Assembly: GCA_947450025.1 (NCBI GenBank)
Contig: CANFTW010000001.1
Location: forward strand, 1-64,000
Direction: 5' to 3'
Length of the DNA: 64,000 nt
Source: Bacteroidota bacterium
GTDB taxonomy: Bacteria > Bacteroidota > Bacteroidia > B-17B0 > Aurantibacillaceae
Part shown: one piece after another, positions 9,659 through 18,340 of the stretch
Numbering within the stretch: the first letter of the stretch is position 1
How the letters are laid out: each line of letters opens with the position of its first letter
Made by a program: the position numbers and the translations under genes
Notes under the pieces: generated by a model
What the model was told of the DNA's origin: nothing
The model's database searches: none
The model's input: only the letters and a program-made list of their open reading frames with translations

Positions 9659-11326
9659 ATGATTTCATATATAAAAACAGTAAAATTAGTGGCTTTATGT
9701 CTACTTATCTGTGTATTTACAACAACTTGTACCGATTCTCAAAGCGATAAAGATCATCGTACTGTATTTAATTATAATGAAATGGCGGGAGTATCATCTT
9801 TAGATCCAGCATCTGCAAACAACACAGAAGTAATTTGGCCCGTTAATCAATTATATAATGGATTGGTACAATTAGATGATTCTTTAAAATTATCACCTTG
9901 TATTGCAAAAAGATGGACGGTTAGTGAAGATGGTTTAACGTATACTTTTGTTTTAAGAAATGACGTGTTTTTTCATAATAATGCCTGTTTTGAAAAAGGA
10001 AAAGGCAGAAAAGTCGTTGCGAAGGATTTTGTTATATCATTTAATCGATTATACGATGCTAAAGTTAGTAGTGCTTTATCATTATTAGCTAATATTGATA
10101 GAACAGAAAAAACTAGCTACAAAGGGTTTTTGGCTTTAAACGACTCCACCTTTGAAATATATTTAAAAGAACCATTTAGCGCATTTTTAAATGTACTTAC
10201 AATGAAGTATTTTTCAGTTGTACCTTTTGAAGCTATTGATTTTTATGGGCAAGATTTTAGACGAAACCCTGTAGGTACAGGTCCTTTTAAGTTTAAATTA
10301 TGGGAAGAGGGTACAAAATTAGTTTTATTAAAAAACGAAAATTATTTTGAATTTGATGGTAAAAATAGATTACCGTATTTAGATGCCGTTACCATTTCAT
10401 TTGTAAAAGACAGAGAAACAGCTTTTATGGAATTGTTAAATGGGAAATATGATATGCTAAGTGGTGCCGATGCATTTAATATCAATGAGGTTCTTGATAA
10501 AAACGGAAATTTAAAACCTATTTATCAGGAAAAATTTGATTTACAAAAACAAACTTTTTTAAAAACGGATTACCTTGGAATTTTAGTAGATGAAAATATT
10601 GATATTGTAAAAAAATCGCCTCTACGCATTAAAGCCTTAAGAAAAGCTATAAATTACGGATTTGATCGTGTGAAAATGGTGAAGTATTTTAGGAATAATA
10701 TTGGATACCCTGCTACCGCTGGATTTATTCCAAATGGCATGCCTTCGTTTAATCAAAATATCGTAAAAGGATACTCCTATGACCCAGAAAAAGTTCGTCA
10801 ATTATTAATAGAAGCTGGATATCCTGAAGGAAAAAATTTACCTGAAATTACCCTACATACCACCGATAATTACTCTGAACAAACCGAATTTATTCAATCT
10901 CAATTGGCTGACAATCATATTAAAGTAAAAATTAGCGTTGATAAACCTGTTGTATTGCGACAAGCAGTAGCAAGTTGCGAGTATAATTTATTTAAAAAAT
11001 CATGGGTTGGCGATTATGCAGATGAAGAGAATTTTATGAGTTTATTTTACAGTAAAAATTTCGCACCTATAGGTTCCAACTATACACATTACAAAAATCC
11101 TGATTTTGATATTTTATTTGAAAAAGCTATTAAGGAACAAAATCAAGTAACTAAAAACACCCTTTACCAACAAATGGATCAAATGCTCATTGATGATGCA
11201 CCAATTGTTCCATTATATTATGACCAAGTGATACGGTTAGTTCATAAAAATATCATAGGATTAACTACCAATCCTATGAATTTATTGAATTTAAAGCTTG
11301 TAAAAAAAGAAAATAATCATAAATAA
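9659..11326 (+). CDS. Peptide ABC transporter substrate-binding lipoprotein (SBP family 5)
   Basis: The N-terminus is a lipoprotein signal with the acylated cysteine at residue 24 (VFTTTC). The rest is a full-length solute-binding family 5 (OppA/DppA) domain, with SSLDPASANNTE near residue 40, LSPCIAKRWTVSEDGLTYTF, RRNPVGTGPFKF and the terminal PIVPLYYDQV. It should bind oligopeptides or similar ligands in the periplasm. No permease or ATPase gene is adjacent, so the membrane part must be encoded elsewhere. An MMPL transporter follows on the same strand 119 bases downstream. A second family 5 protein is at 34101. Confidence 0.93.
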   Translation: MISYIKTVKLVALCLLICVFTTTCTDSQSDKDHRTVFNYNEMAGVSSLDPASANNTEVIWPVNQLYNGLVQLDDSLKLSPCIAKRWTVSEDGLTYTFVLRNDVFFHNNACFEKGKGRKVVAKDFVISFNRLYDAKVSSALSLLANIDRTEKTSYKGFLALNDSTFEIYLKEPFSAFLNVLTMKYFSVVPFEAIDFYGQDFRRNPVGTGPFKFKLWEEGTKLVLLKNENYFEFDGKNRLPYLDAVTISFVKDRETAFMELLNGKYDMLSGADAFNINEVLDKNGNLKPIYQEKFDLQKQTFLKTDYLGILVDENIDIVKKSPLRIKALRKAINYGFDRVKMVKYFRNNIGYPATAGFIPNGMPSFNQNIVKGYSYDPEKVRQLLIEAGYPEGKNLPEITLHTTDNYSEQTEFIQSQLADNHIKVKISVDKPVVLRQAVASCEYNLFKKSWVGDYADEENFMSLFYSKNFAPIGSNYTHYKNPDFDILFEKAIKEQNQVTKNTLYQQMDQMLIDDAPIVPLYYDQVIRLVHKNIIGLTTNPMNLLNLKLVKKENNHK

Positions 11327-11445
11327 GAATTAAGTCGTTTTAATTAATCACTAACTTTAACAGTTTAAATTTAAACCTAATCAAGATTTCTTTTTTAGTT
11401 AGTATTATAAAAAAATTAAATATCAGATATTAAATAAAAGACATT

Positions 11446-13800
11446 ATGTGGAAATATTTTTCGAGTAAATTATTAAGGAACAAGGCCATTTTCACCACCA
11501 TTGTATTGTTAATTACCGCATTCATGGGATTTGAAACCTCTAAAGTTGAGCTTTCTTATGATTTCGCGCAAATTTTACCAGATACGGATAGTACGTATAT
11601 TGAATACCAAAACTTTAAAAAACACTTTGGAGAAGATGGAAATGTTATGGTTATTGGATTTCAGGACAAAAATCTATTCCAATATCAAAAGTTTAAAGAT
11701 TGGAACGAATTAAGCAAAACAATTAAAAATATTCAAGGTATTAAAGATTTAATGTCTGTACCTACTGTATATAAGCTTACTAAAAACGATAGCTTACAAA
11801 AGTTTGATTTTATTCCATTAATCAATCATCCTATTAATAATCAACATGATGTTGATAGTATAAAAGTGGATTTTTTAAATATGCCTTTTTATGAAGGTAT
11901 TATCTATAACAAAGAAACTGGGGCCAATGTCATGGCAATTACTTTTACTAAAAAGGACTTAAATTCGAAAAGACGTTTAGAAATTGTAGCCGAAATCAGA
12001 AAATTAGCAGACGCTTTTTCTCAAAAACACCATATCGAAATGCATTATTCAGGGATGCCGTATATCCGCTCCCAAGTCATGACAAAAGTGTCACATGAAA
12101 TGACCTTATTTTTAATCCTAGCCATTTTAGTAACTGCCTTAATATTATGGATATTTTTCCGCTCAGGCAATGTTGTTTTCTTTTCCCTCATTATTACAGC
12201 TATTGGTGTATTATGGTCCATGGGTATTATGTTTATGTTTGGTTATAAAATCACCATTTTATCTGGTCTAATTCCACCACTTATCATGGTCATCGGTTTA
12301 CCAAATTGTATATTCTTAATTAATAAATATCAAAGTGAATTTGTTGCTCATGGTAATAAAATAAAAGCCATTACTAGAAGTATTGAAACCATTGGAGTAA
12401 CCTTGTTTTTAGCAAATATTACTACAGCCATAGGATTTGGAGTTTTATATTTCACGAAAAGTTTAATGTTAGTTGAGTTTGGAGTTGTAGCATCTATTAG
12501 CGTTATGGCTACCTATTTTATAACTCTAATATTAGTACCCGTTATTTTAAGTTTATTACCTACTCCTAAACCCAAACATACCAAACACCAAGACGGAAAA
12601 ATCATTACCAATGCGCTCAACTTTGTAGATTACTTAGTACAAAATAGAAGAGCGGCGATTTATATTACAACCACCATCATAACAGGTATCTGCTTTTGGG
12701 GAATGTCTTTTATCGACATGAATGGTTTTGTGGTTGATGATTTACCAAAAAAAGATCCTATTTATACTGATTTACATTTTTTTGAACAAAACTTTAATGG
12801 AGTATTGCCTTTTGAAATTTCGGTGGATACAAAAAAAGAAAATGGATTATTTGAAAACAACGCCAAAGCCTTATACAAAATTAAAGCGATGCAAAAAGTT
12901 TTTGAAGGCTATCCAATTTTCTCTAAACCTTTATCCATTGTAGAAGGTATAAAATTCTCATACCAATCATATAAAGATGGGAATCCGAAGTATTATAAAT
13001 TTCCAGGAGTAACTGATTTAAAAACCTTATCTGAGTTCAATGGATCACTTAAAGGGCAAAATAATAAATTATCTAAATTTATAGATAGTACTAAACAAAC
13101 AACTCGAATTAGTTATCAAGTAGCTGATATTGGCTCTAAAAAAATGAAAGAATTAATGAAAGTGTTACGTCCAAAAATTGATTCAATATTCAGTCCGGCT
13201 GAATATGATGTCAATTTAACAGGACATAGTTTAGTATTTTTAAAGAATAATGATTATTTATTATCAAACTTAATTGAAAGCTTAATTATTGAAATCATTT
13301 TAATTGCCATCGTGGGTATCGCCTTATTCCGATCAGTGCGCATTATTGTATTATCCAAATTACCTTGCTTAATCCCATTAGTTATTACCGCAGGGATTAT
13401 GGGCTTTTTAGATATTAGATTTAAACCATCTACCATTTTAATTTTTAGTATAGCCTTTGGTATATCTAGTGATGGGACCATTTATTTTTTAACCAAATAC
13501 CGACAAGAATTAAGAAAACATAATGCCGGTGCAGCAGCTGCTATCTCTGCCGCTATAAAAGACACAGGATTAAGTATGGTCTACACTTCTATTATTTTAT
13601 TTAGTGGCTTTAGTATTTTTTCGGCTTCTAGTTTTGGTGGCACTGTAGCGTTAGGGGTGTTAGTATCCTTAACCTTAGTGATTTCAATGTTTACCAATAT
13701 CATTTTATTACCAGCGATTTTATTATCCATCCATAAAAAATCGATGAAAAATGAAATTATTGAAGCGCCATTAATTGATATTGAAGATAGCTTAGAGTAA
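11446..13800 (+). CDS. MMPL-family RND transporter
   Basis: The 784-residue protein has the duplicated RND layout: TM1 near residue 15, a periplasmic loop of about 190 residues, and five helices (about 215-370). TM7 (about 400-420), a second periplasmic loop and five more helices (about 605-770) follow. Each half has the MMPL/SSD-like block (GLPNCIFLINKYQSE and FGISSDGTIYFLTKYRQEL). It is in the family of predicted exporters that includes HpnN-like hopanoid/lipid transporters. The substrate cannot be read from the sequence; lipid or hydrophobic cargo is typical. No membrane-fusion or outer-membrane partner is adjacent. A bidirectional terminator follows. Confidence 0.9.
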   Translation: MWKYFSSKLLRNKAIFTTIVLLITAFMGFETSKVELSYDFAQILPDTDSTYIEYQNFKKHFGEDGNVMVIGFQDKNLFQYQKFKDWNELSKTIKNIQGIKDLMSVPTVYKLTKNDSLQKFDFIPLINHPINNQHDVDSIKVDFLNMPFYEGIIYNKETGANVMAITFTKKDLNSKRRLEIVAEIRKLADAFSQKHHIEMHYSGMPYIRSQVMTKVSHEMTLFLILAILVTALILWIFFRSGNVVFFSLIITAIGVLWSMGIMFMFGYKITILSGLIPPLIMVIGLPNCIFLINKYQSEFVAHGNKIKAITRSIETIGVTLFLANITTAIGFGVLYFTKSLMLVEFGVVASISVMATYFITLILVPVILSLLPTPKPKHTKHQDGKIITNALNFVDYLVQNRRAAIYITTTIITGICFWGMSFIDMNGFVVDDLPKKDPIYTDLHFFEQNFNGVLPFEISVDTKKENGLFENNAKALYKIKAMQKVFEGYPIFSKPLSIVEGIKFSYQSYKDGNPKYYKFPGVTDLKTLSEFNGSLKGQNNKLSKFIDSTKQTTRISYQVADIGSKKMKELMKVLRPKIDSIFSPAEYDVNLTGHSLVFLKNNDYLLSNLIESLIIEIILIAIVGIALFRSVRIIVLSKLPCLIPLVITAGIMGFLDIRFKPSTILIFSIAFGISSDGTIYFLTKYRQELRKHNAGAAAAISAAIKDTGLSMVYTSIILFSGFSIFSASSFGGTVALGVLVSLTLVISMFTNIILLPAILLSIHKKSMKNEIIEAPLIDIEDSLE

Positions 13801-13846
13801 ACTCATATAGACTTATTAATAACAAGTTAAATGAAATAAACACCAC

Positions 13847-13885
13847 AAAAAAATCCCCATCTGATGCTCAGATGGGGATTTTTTG
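13847..13885. terminator. Bidirectional intrinsic terminator
   Basis: A 17-bp stem with core TCCCCATCTGA, a TGC loop and A/T runs on both sides lies between the convergent MMPL and thiolase genes. Confidence 0.93.
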
Positions 13886-13900
13886 TTATAAAGTTTTCAA

Positions 13901-15079
13901 TTACATGTTTTCAATCACAACCGCACTAGCTCCTCCGCCGCCATTACATATAGCAGCTCCACCAAACTTAGCATTATTTTGTTTTAGTACATTAATTAAA
14001 GTAACGATGACACGCGCTCCAGAGCAACCTAATGGATGACCTAATGATACTGCTCCACCATTAACATTAACTTTACTTGCATCTAAATTCATTAATTTCA
14101 TATTTGCTAAACCAACAACTGCAAATGCTTCATTTAATTCAAAATATTCAATATCACTAACTTTTATACCAGCTTTTTCTGCAGCTTTAGGTAAAGCAAT
14201 TGATGGAGTTGTTGTAAACCACTCTGGGGCTTGCTCTGCATCAGCATAACCTTTAATTTTTGCTAATGGTTTTAAACCTAATGCTTCTGCTTTTTCTTTA
14301 CTCATTAATACTAAAGCTGCAGCTCCATCATTCATGGTTGATGCATTTGCCGCTGTAACAGTTCCATCTTTAGAAAATACAGCTTTTAGGCCAGGGATTT
14401 TATCAAAATTCACATTTTTATACTCTTCATCTTCAGCAAATAAAACTGTTCCCTTTTTAGTTACAATTTCAACCGGTACAATTTCTTCTTTAAATTTACC
14501 AGCAGCCCAAGCTGCAGCAGAACGTTTATATGATTCTATAGCAAATGCATCTTGATCTTCACGAGTGAAATTATATTCTTTAGCACATAAATCAGCACAG
14601 TTTCCCATTGGAACGTTACCATATACATCCGTTAAACCATCTTTTGCTAAGCCATCAATTACCACCCCATTACCGTATTTTGCGCCCCAACGATTATTCT
14701 CTAAATAAAAAGGAACCTGACTCATGTTCTCCATACCACCTGCAATTACAACATCGGAATCACCCAACATAATAGCTTGTGCTGCTAAAGAAATAGCTTT
14801 CATGCCACTAGCACACACTTTGTTAACGGTTGTACAATTTACATTATCAGGTAAACCTGCAAACTTAGCAGCCTGACGTGCAGGTGCTTGACCAAGATTT
14901 GCCTGAATAACTGAGCCCATAAACACTTCGTTTACTAAAGCTGGATCTAATTTTATTTTATCTAATGCGCCCTTAATAGCAACAGCGCCTAATTTTGTAG
15001 CTGACATTCCAGCTAAAGTTCCACCAAAAGAACCCATTGGAGTTCTTACAGCTGATACAATATATACTTCTTTACTCAT
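13901..15079 (-). CDS. Acetyl-CoA C-acetyltransferase (thiolase)
   Basis: This is a full-length thiolase II of 392 residues. The nucleophilic Cys89 lies in VNKVCASGMKA, the histidine of VSLGHPLGCSGAR is residue 348, and the second catalytic cysteine is Cys378 in AICNGGGGAS. It condenses two acetyl-CoA to acetoacetyl-CoA or runs the reverse cleavage, in the cytoplasm. No other beta-oxidation or butanoate gene is adjacent, so the direction used is not evident. It is a single-gene unit closed by the terminator at 13847-13885. A TACATTTG -7 box lies on the minus strand at 15111-15118. Confidence 0.95.
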   Translation of the reverse strand: MSKEVYIVSAVRTPMGSFGGTLAGMSATKLGAVAIKGALDKIKLDPALVNEVFMGSVIQANLGQAPARQAAKFAGLPDNVNCTTVNKVCASGMKAISLAAQAIMLGDSDVVIAGGMENMSQVPFYLENNRWGAKYGNGVVIDGLAKDGLTDVYGNVPMGNCADLCAKEYNFTREDQDAFAIESYKRSAAAWAAGKFKEEIVPVEIVTKKGTVLFAEDEEYKNVNFDKIPGLKAVFSKDGTVTAANASTMNDGAAALVLMSKEKAEALGLKPLAKIKGYADAEQAPEWFTTTPSIALPKAAEKAGIKVSDIEYFELNEAFAVVGLANMKLMNLDASKVNVNGGAVSLGHPLGCSGARVIVTLINVLKQNNAKFGGAAICNGGGGASAVVIENM

Positions 15080-15323
15080 TTTCTTAATTTTTAAGTTTTA
15101 ATTAGTGCGCCAAATGTAATATATAGATTGAAGTTTGGTTTCCCGTTCATCGAAATTTGATTAACATTTTTACAAGTAATTAACAATTATTCAAATTAGA
15201 GTAACTCTCATCGATTAGAGGCTACCAATCGCCTAATTCTATATTTTTTTAGTGAAATATAACAAACTCCTTTAGGGTAAAATGCTTTAAAACTATACCT
15301 TTGACTTTTTGTTATTATACATT

Positions 15324-16580
15324 ATGTTCATACGATTTTTAATTTTCTTCATTTTAATAGTATTAGTAGAACTCTACTTTTTACAAGCTCTTAAAACAAT
15401 TAGTATTGATTATACTCCTCAAAAACGCAAAGTCATTTTTTGGATTGCCTATTCATTAGCGGGAATTAATATTTTAATTAGTTCGGTGGCTATGTTTTAT
15501 CCACCACCTGAGTGGAATAGCACACTGCGTTTTATTTCGTCTCTTGCATTAATTTTTTTTGTATGTAAATTAATGGGTTCTTCTTTTTTATTAATCGATG
15601 ACGTTATTCGTTTATTTAGATGGATTGCTAGCTTGTTTAATAAAGCTCCAAAACATAGTGTTGAAGATGGTGCCCAACAAATTAGTCGTTTAAAATTTTT
15701 AAGTTATTTAGCGGTAACCTTTACGGTGATACCTGCTGTTTCGTTTTTATACGGCATGGTAAGGGGCGCTTACAAATACAGAGTTCACAAAGTAAAAGTG
15801 AGTTCGCCAAACTTACCTGAGGCTTTTGAAGGATTTAAAATTGTTCAATTATCCGACATGCATTGTGGCAGTTTTATGAGTACAGAGCCATTAATTAAAG
15901 CTTTTAATATTGCTCTTAATCAAAATCCTGATATTATATTCTTCACAGGTGATTTAGTTAATAATGAATCTTCAGAAACAGAACCTCATTTAGAAACATA
16001 CAAAATGCTAAATGCACCTTATGGGGTATACAGTACTTTAGGAAATCATGACTATGGTGATTATAAAAAATGGACAAGTGATGAACATAAAAAACAAAAT
16101 TTAGAAGATTTAAAAAAAGTTCATGCTCAATCAGGATGGCGACTATTAATGAATGAACACGTTCCCATTGAAAAAGATGGACAAAAAATTGCCTTATTGG
16201 GAATAGAAAATTGGGGTGGGAATCTAAGCTTTCCTAGATATGGTAAACTTGAAAATGCCTATGCTGGAACTGAAGAGTATCCTTTTAAAATTTTGTTATC
16301 TCATGACCCTTCTCACTGGGATGTTCAGGTGAGTCAGGAAGCTAAATACAATGACATTGATTTAACGCTCAGTGGACATACTCACGGAATGCAATTTGGT
16401 ATTGAAATTCCAGGATTTATTAAATGGAGTCCTGTAAAATACATTTACAAACACTGGGCTGGTTTATATAAGCAAGACAATCAGTACTTATATGTAAACC
16501 GTGGTTTAGGATTTTTAGGCTATCCCGGACGATTAGGTATTTGGCCAGAGATTACGGTAATTGAGCTATCAAGAGCATAG
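15324..16580 (+). CDS. Membrane-anchored metallophosphoesterase (YkuE-like)
   Basis: About four hydrophobic segments occupy the first 150 residues. A calcineurin-like phosphoesterase domain follows with every metal-binding motif: QLSDMHCG (DxH), FFTGDLV (GD), STLGNHDYG (GNHD), LLSHDPSHW and LSGHTHGMQ (GHTHG). It probably hydrolyses a phosphoester at the membrane; related YkuE-type proteins are cell-wall associated. The frame is open from a TTG at 15309, but the ATG at 15324 gives a normal membrane N-terminus (MFIRFLIFF). A TACCTTTG -7 box sits 20 bases before it (15296-15303). It ends 33 bases from the convergent amidase gene. Confidence 0.92.
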   Translation: MFIRFLIFFILIVLVELYFLQALKTISIDYTPQKRKVIFWIAYSLAGINILISSVAMFYPPPEWNSTLRFISSLALIFFVCKLMGSSFLLIDDVIRLFRWIASLFNKAPKHSVEDGAQQISRLKFLSYLAVTFTVIPAVSFLYGMVRGAYKYRVHKVKVSSPNLPEAFEGFKIVQLSDMHCGSFMSTEPLIKAFNIALNQNPDIIFFTGDLVNNESSETEPHLETYKMLNAPYGVYSTLGNHDYGDYKKWTSDEHKKQNLEDLKKVHAQSGWRLLMNEHVPIEKDGQKIALLGIENWGGNLSFPRYGKLENAYAGTEEYPFKILLSHDPSHWDVQVSQEAKYNDIDLTLSGHTHGMQFGIEIPGFIKWSPVKYIYKHWAGLYKQDNQYLYVNRGLGFLGYPGRLGIWPEITVIELSRA

Positions 16581-16613
16581 TATTTTTTTTGGAATTCAAT
16601 ACTCCAAAAAAAA

Positions 16614-18236
16614 TCATTGTGTTAATTTCTTCGCCTCATTAATATCCATACGAACACCATCTTTAAAAGCTACTACAAAACAATCTTTATATCCAGCCTC
16701 TCTCAATTTATTTTGTTGTTTATTAGCGTCATTAAAAGACGAATATTTTCCAGAAGTATATTTATAGATTAACCCTACTTTATAAAATGATACATCCGAA
16801 ACGTTTAGATATTTAGTTTTGATATCCATTTCCTTGTCGGTACTAGCAAACTGAACTTTAAAGACAATTCCTGATATATTTGAATGCTCTTTTTCTGTAT
16901 TAGGCTTGACTGTAACTTTTTCTTCATCAATGGTTGGCGTAAAAACAGCGGATAGTGATTCAATCTCTTTGATTTTTTGGGTTGAATATGAATCATCTTT
17001 ATTCTTAATAGCGTTTGCTTTTCGATATAAATCTAAAGCCTCTTCATACTTTTTATTTTTAAAATTAATATCTCCTAAAGCAATAAACTGTTTATATTTT
17101 TTTTCTTGCTCATCAATCTTCAATTGTTTCTTTTGAATTTCAGCTAATGAGTCTGCTTTTATTTTAGCATTTGTTACGTCCTTTTCTTCTTTCTTTTCTA
17201 TGTCGTGATTTTCTTGATTAACAATCGCATCAGCTTCTTCTTCTAATATCTCTTCCGCCTTTTCTTCTTTTTCTTCAGCAATGGTATATTTTTCTTTTTC
17301 TAAGGGTATTTGATTTTCAATATCATCGTTATATGTTTTTTTGATGCCTTCTTGCTCATCCTTATAACTTCTAAAAGCTCTAAATAGACAAGCTGCTAAA
17401 TAATTTTGGCCATTTTCCGACCCTAAAAATTTTTCTTCCTGTGGATTTGTTAAATAACCTATTTCCGTTAATACACTAGGCATTGACGTTCTCCATAACA
17501 CCCATATACTTTGACGATGAACCCCTTTATCAATTCTGCCTGCTTTTTTCGAATATTGTTCCTGAATTTTTAAAGCCAAACCAGCGCTTTGAATCACATA
17601 ACTCGATGTATAATTACTCATGATGATGTAACTCTCCTCGCTATTAGGATCAAAGCCCTGATATTTACTTTCATAATTATCTTCTAACAACATTGCTGAG
17701 TTTTCGCGCTGAGCAACTTTCATTTTTCCTTCCTCATTTTTTAATCCCATCACATAGGTCTCAGATCCAAATGGCTCTGGGTTAGATGTTTCAACGACAA
17801 CTATTTTCCCTTTTGAATTTTTAAATGTTTTCGGACGCATTTTACCAGTATTTTTATCTTTTACCATAACAGGTTTACCAGCTGCATTACAATGTATTGA
17901 GATAAATAAATCAGCATTATTGTCATTAGCAATTTTTGCGCGATCTTCTAATTCAACAAAAACGTCGGTTTTACGTGTAAAAATCACTTTTACATCCTTC
18001 ATTCGCTCTTCAATCAGCTTACCAAACTTTAAAGCAACCGCTAACGCCACTTCTTTTTCTTTACAAGAAACGCCGTTACATCCTGGATCTTTACCTCCAT
18101 GCCCGGGATCAATCACTATGATTTTAACTTTATGTTTATTATCATCCTTTAACGAGTGAAATGAACAAAAAACAAACACTATTAAAACCTGAAAAAGCGT
18201 TAATTTTAGTAAAATATTATATTTTTTTATCATCAT
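16614..18236 (-). CDS. N-acetylmuramoyl-L-alanine amidase with SPOR-like tail
   Basis: A hydrophobic export segment (about 8-25) precedes an amidase_3 domain (about 36-285). Zinc ligands are His46 (DPGHGG), Glu60 and His115 (ISIHCNAA), and the catalytic glutamate is Glu258 (LTEIGYLTNP). The enzyme cleaves the stem peptide from N-acetylmuramic acid during cell separation. After the catalytic domain come a highly charged E/K-rich region (about 295-410) with one TPR-like repeat and a C-terminal SPOR-like domain (about 455-540, VFKVQFAST through YKDCFVVAFKDG). SPOR domains bind denuded septal glycan, which fits a division amidase. It is divergent from the LptD-like gene (104-base gap). Confidence 0.93.
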   Translation of the reverse strand: MMIKKYNILLKLTLFQVLIVFVFCSFHSLKDDNKHKVKIIVIDPGHGGKDPGCNGVSCKEKEVALAVALKFGKLIEERMKDVKVIFTRKTDVFVELEDRAKIANDNNADLFISIHCNAAGKPVMVKDKNTGKMRPKTFKNSKGKIVVVETSNPEPFGSETYVMGLKNEEGKMKVAQRENSAMLLEDNYESKYQGFDPNSEESYIIMSNYTSSYVIQSAGLALKIQEQYSKKAGRIDKGVHRQSIWVLWRTSMPSVLTEIGYLTNPQEEKFLGSENGQNYLAACLFRAFRSYKDEQEGIKKTYNDDIENQIPLEKEKYTIAEEKEEKAEEILEEEADAIVNQENHDIEKKEEKDVTNAKIKADSLAEIQKKQLKIDEQEKKYKQFIALGDINFKNKKYEEALDLYRKANAIKNKDDSYSTQKIKEIESLSAVFTPTIDEEKVTVKPNTEKEHSNISGIVFKVQFASTDKEMDIKTKYLNVSDVSFYKVGLIYKYTSGKYSSFNDANKQQNKLREAGYKDCFVVAFKDGVRMDINEAKKLTQ

Positions 18237-18274
18237 AACTGTAAAAAATAGCTACCATTTAAACTAGTAATTGT

Positions 18275-18282
18275 TAGCTTTG
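18275..18282 (+). promoter_or_regulatory. Putative -7 box (TAGCTTTG) upstream of the LptD-like gene
   Basis: An exact TAnnTTTG box lies 58 bases before the ATG at 18341, in the divergent amidase/LptD gap. The -33 part is poor (a TTT about 15-17 bases upstream), so this is a weak call. Confidence 0.4.
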
Positions 18283-18340
18283 TACGTTTAGGTAAATTTA
18301 GTTCGGAGTCGTTATTTATACTATAAAACATATCTTTTTT

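Noticed and set aside
16581-16613. Possible terminator between the metallophosphoesterase and amidase genes (TTTTTTTTGGA with TCCAAAAAAAA)
   Set aside because: The stem is almost all A-T with only two G-C pairs and a 9-base loop; unlike the strong terminators elsewhere, so not called.
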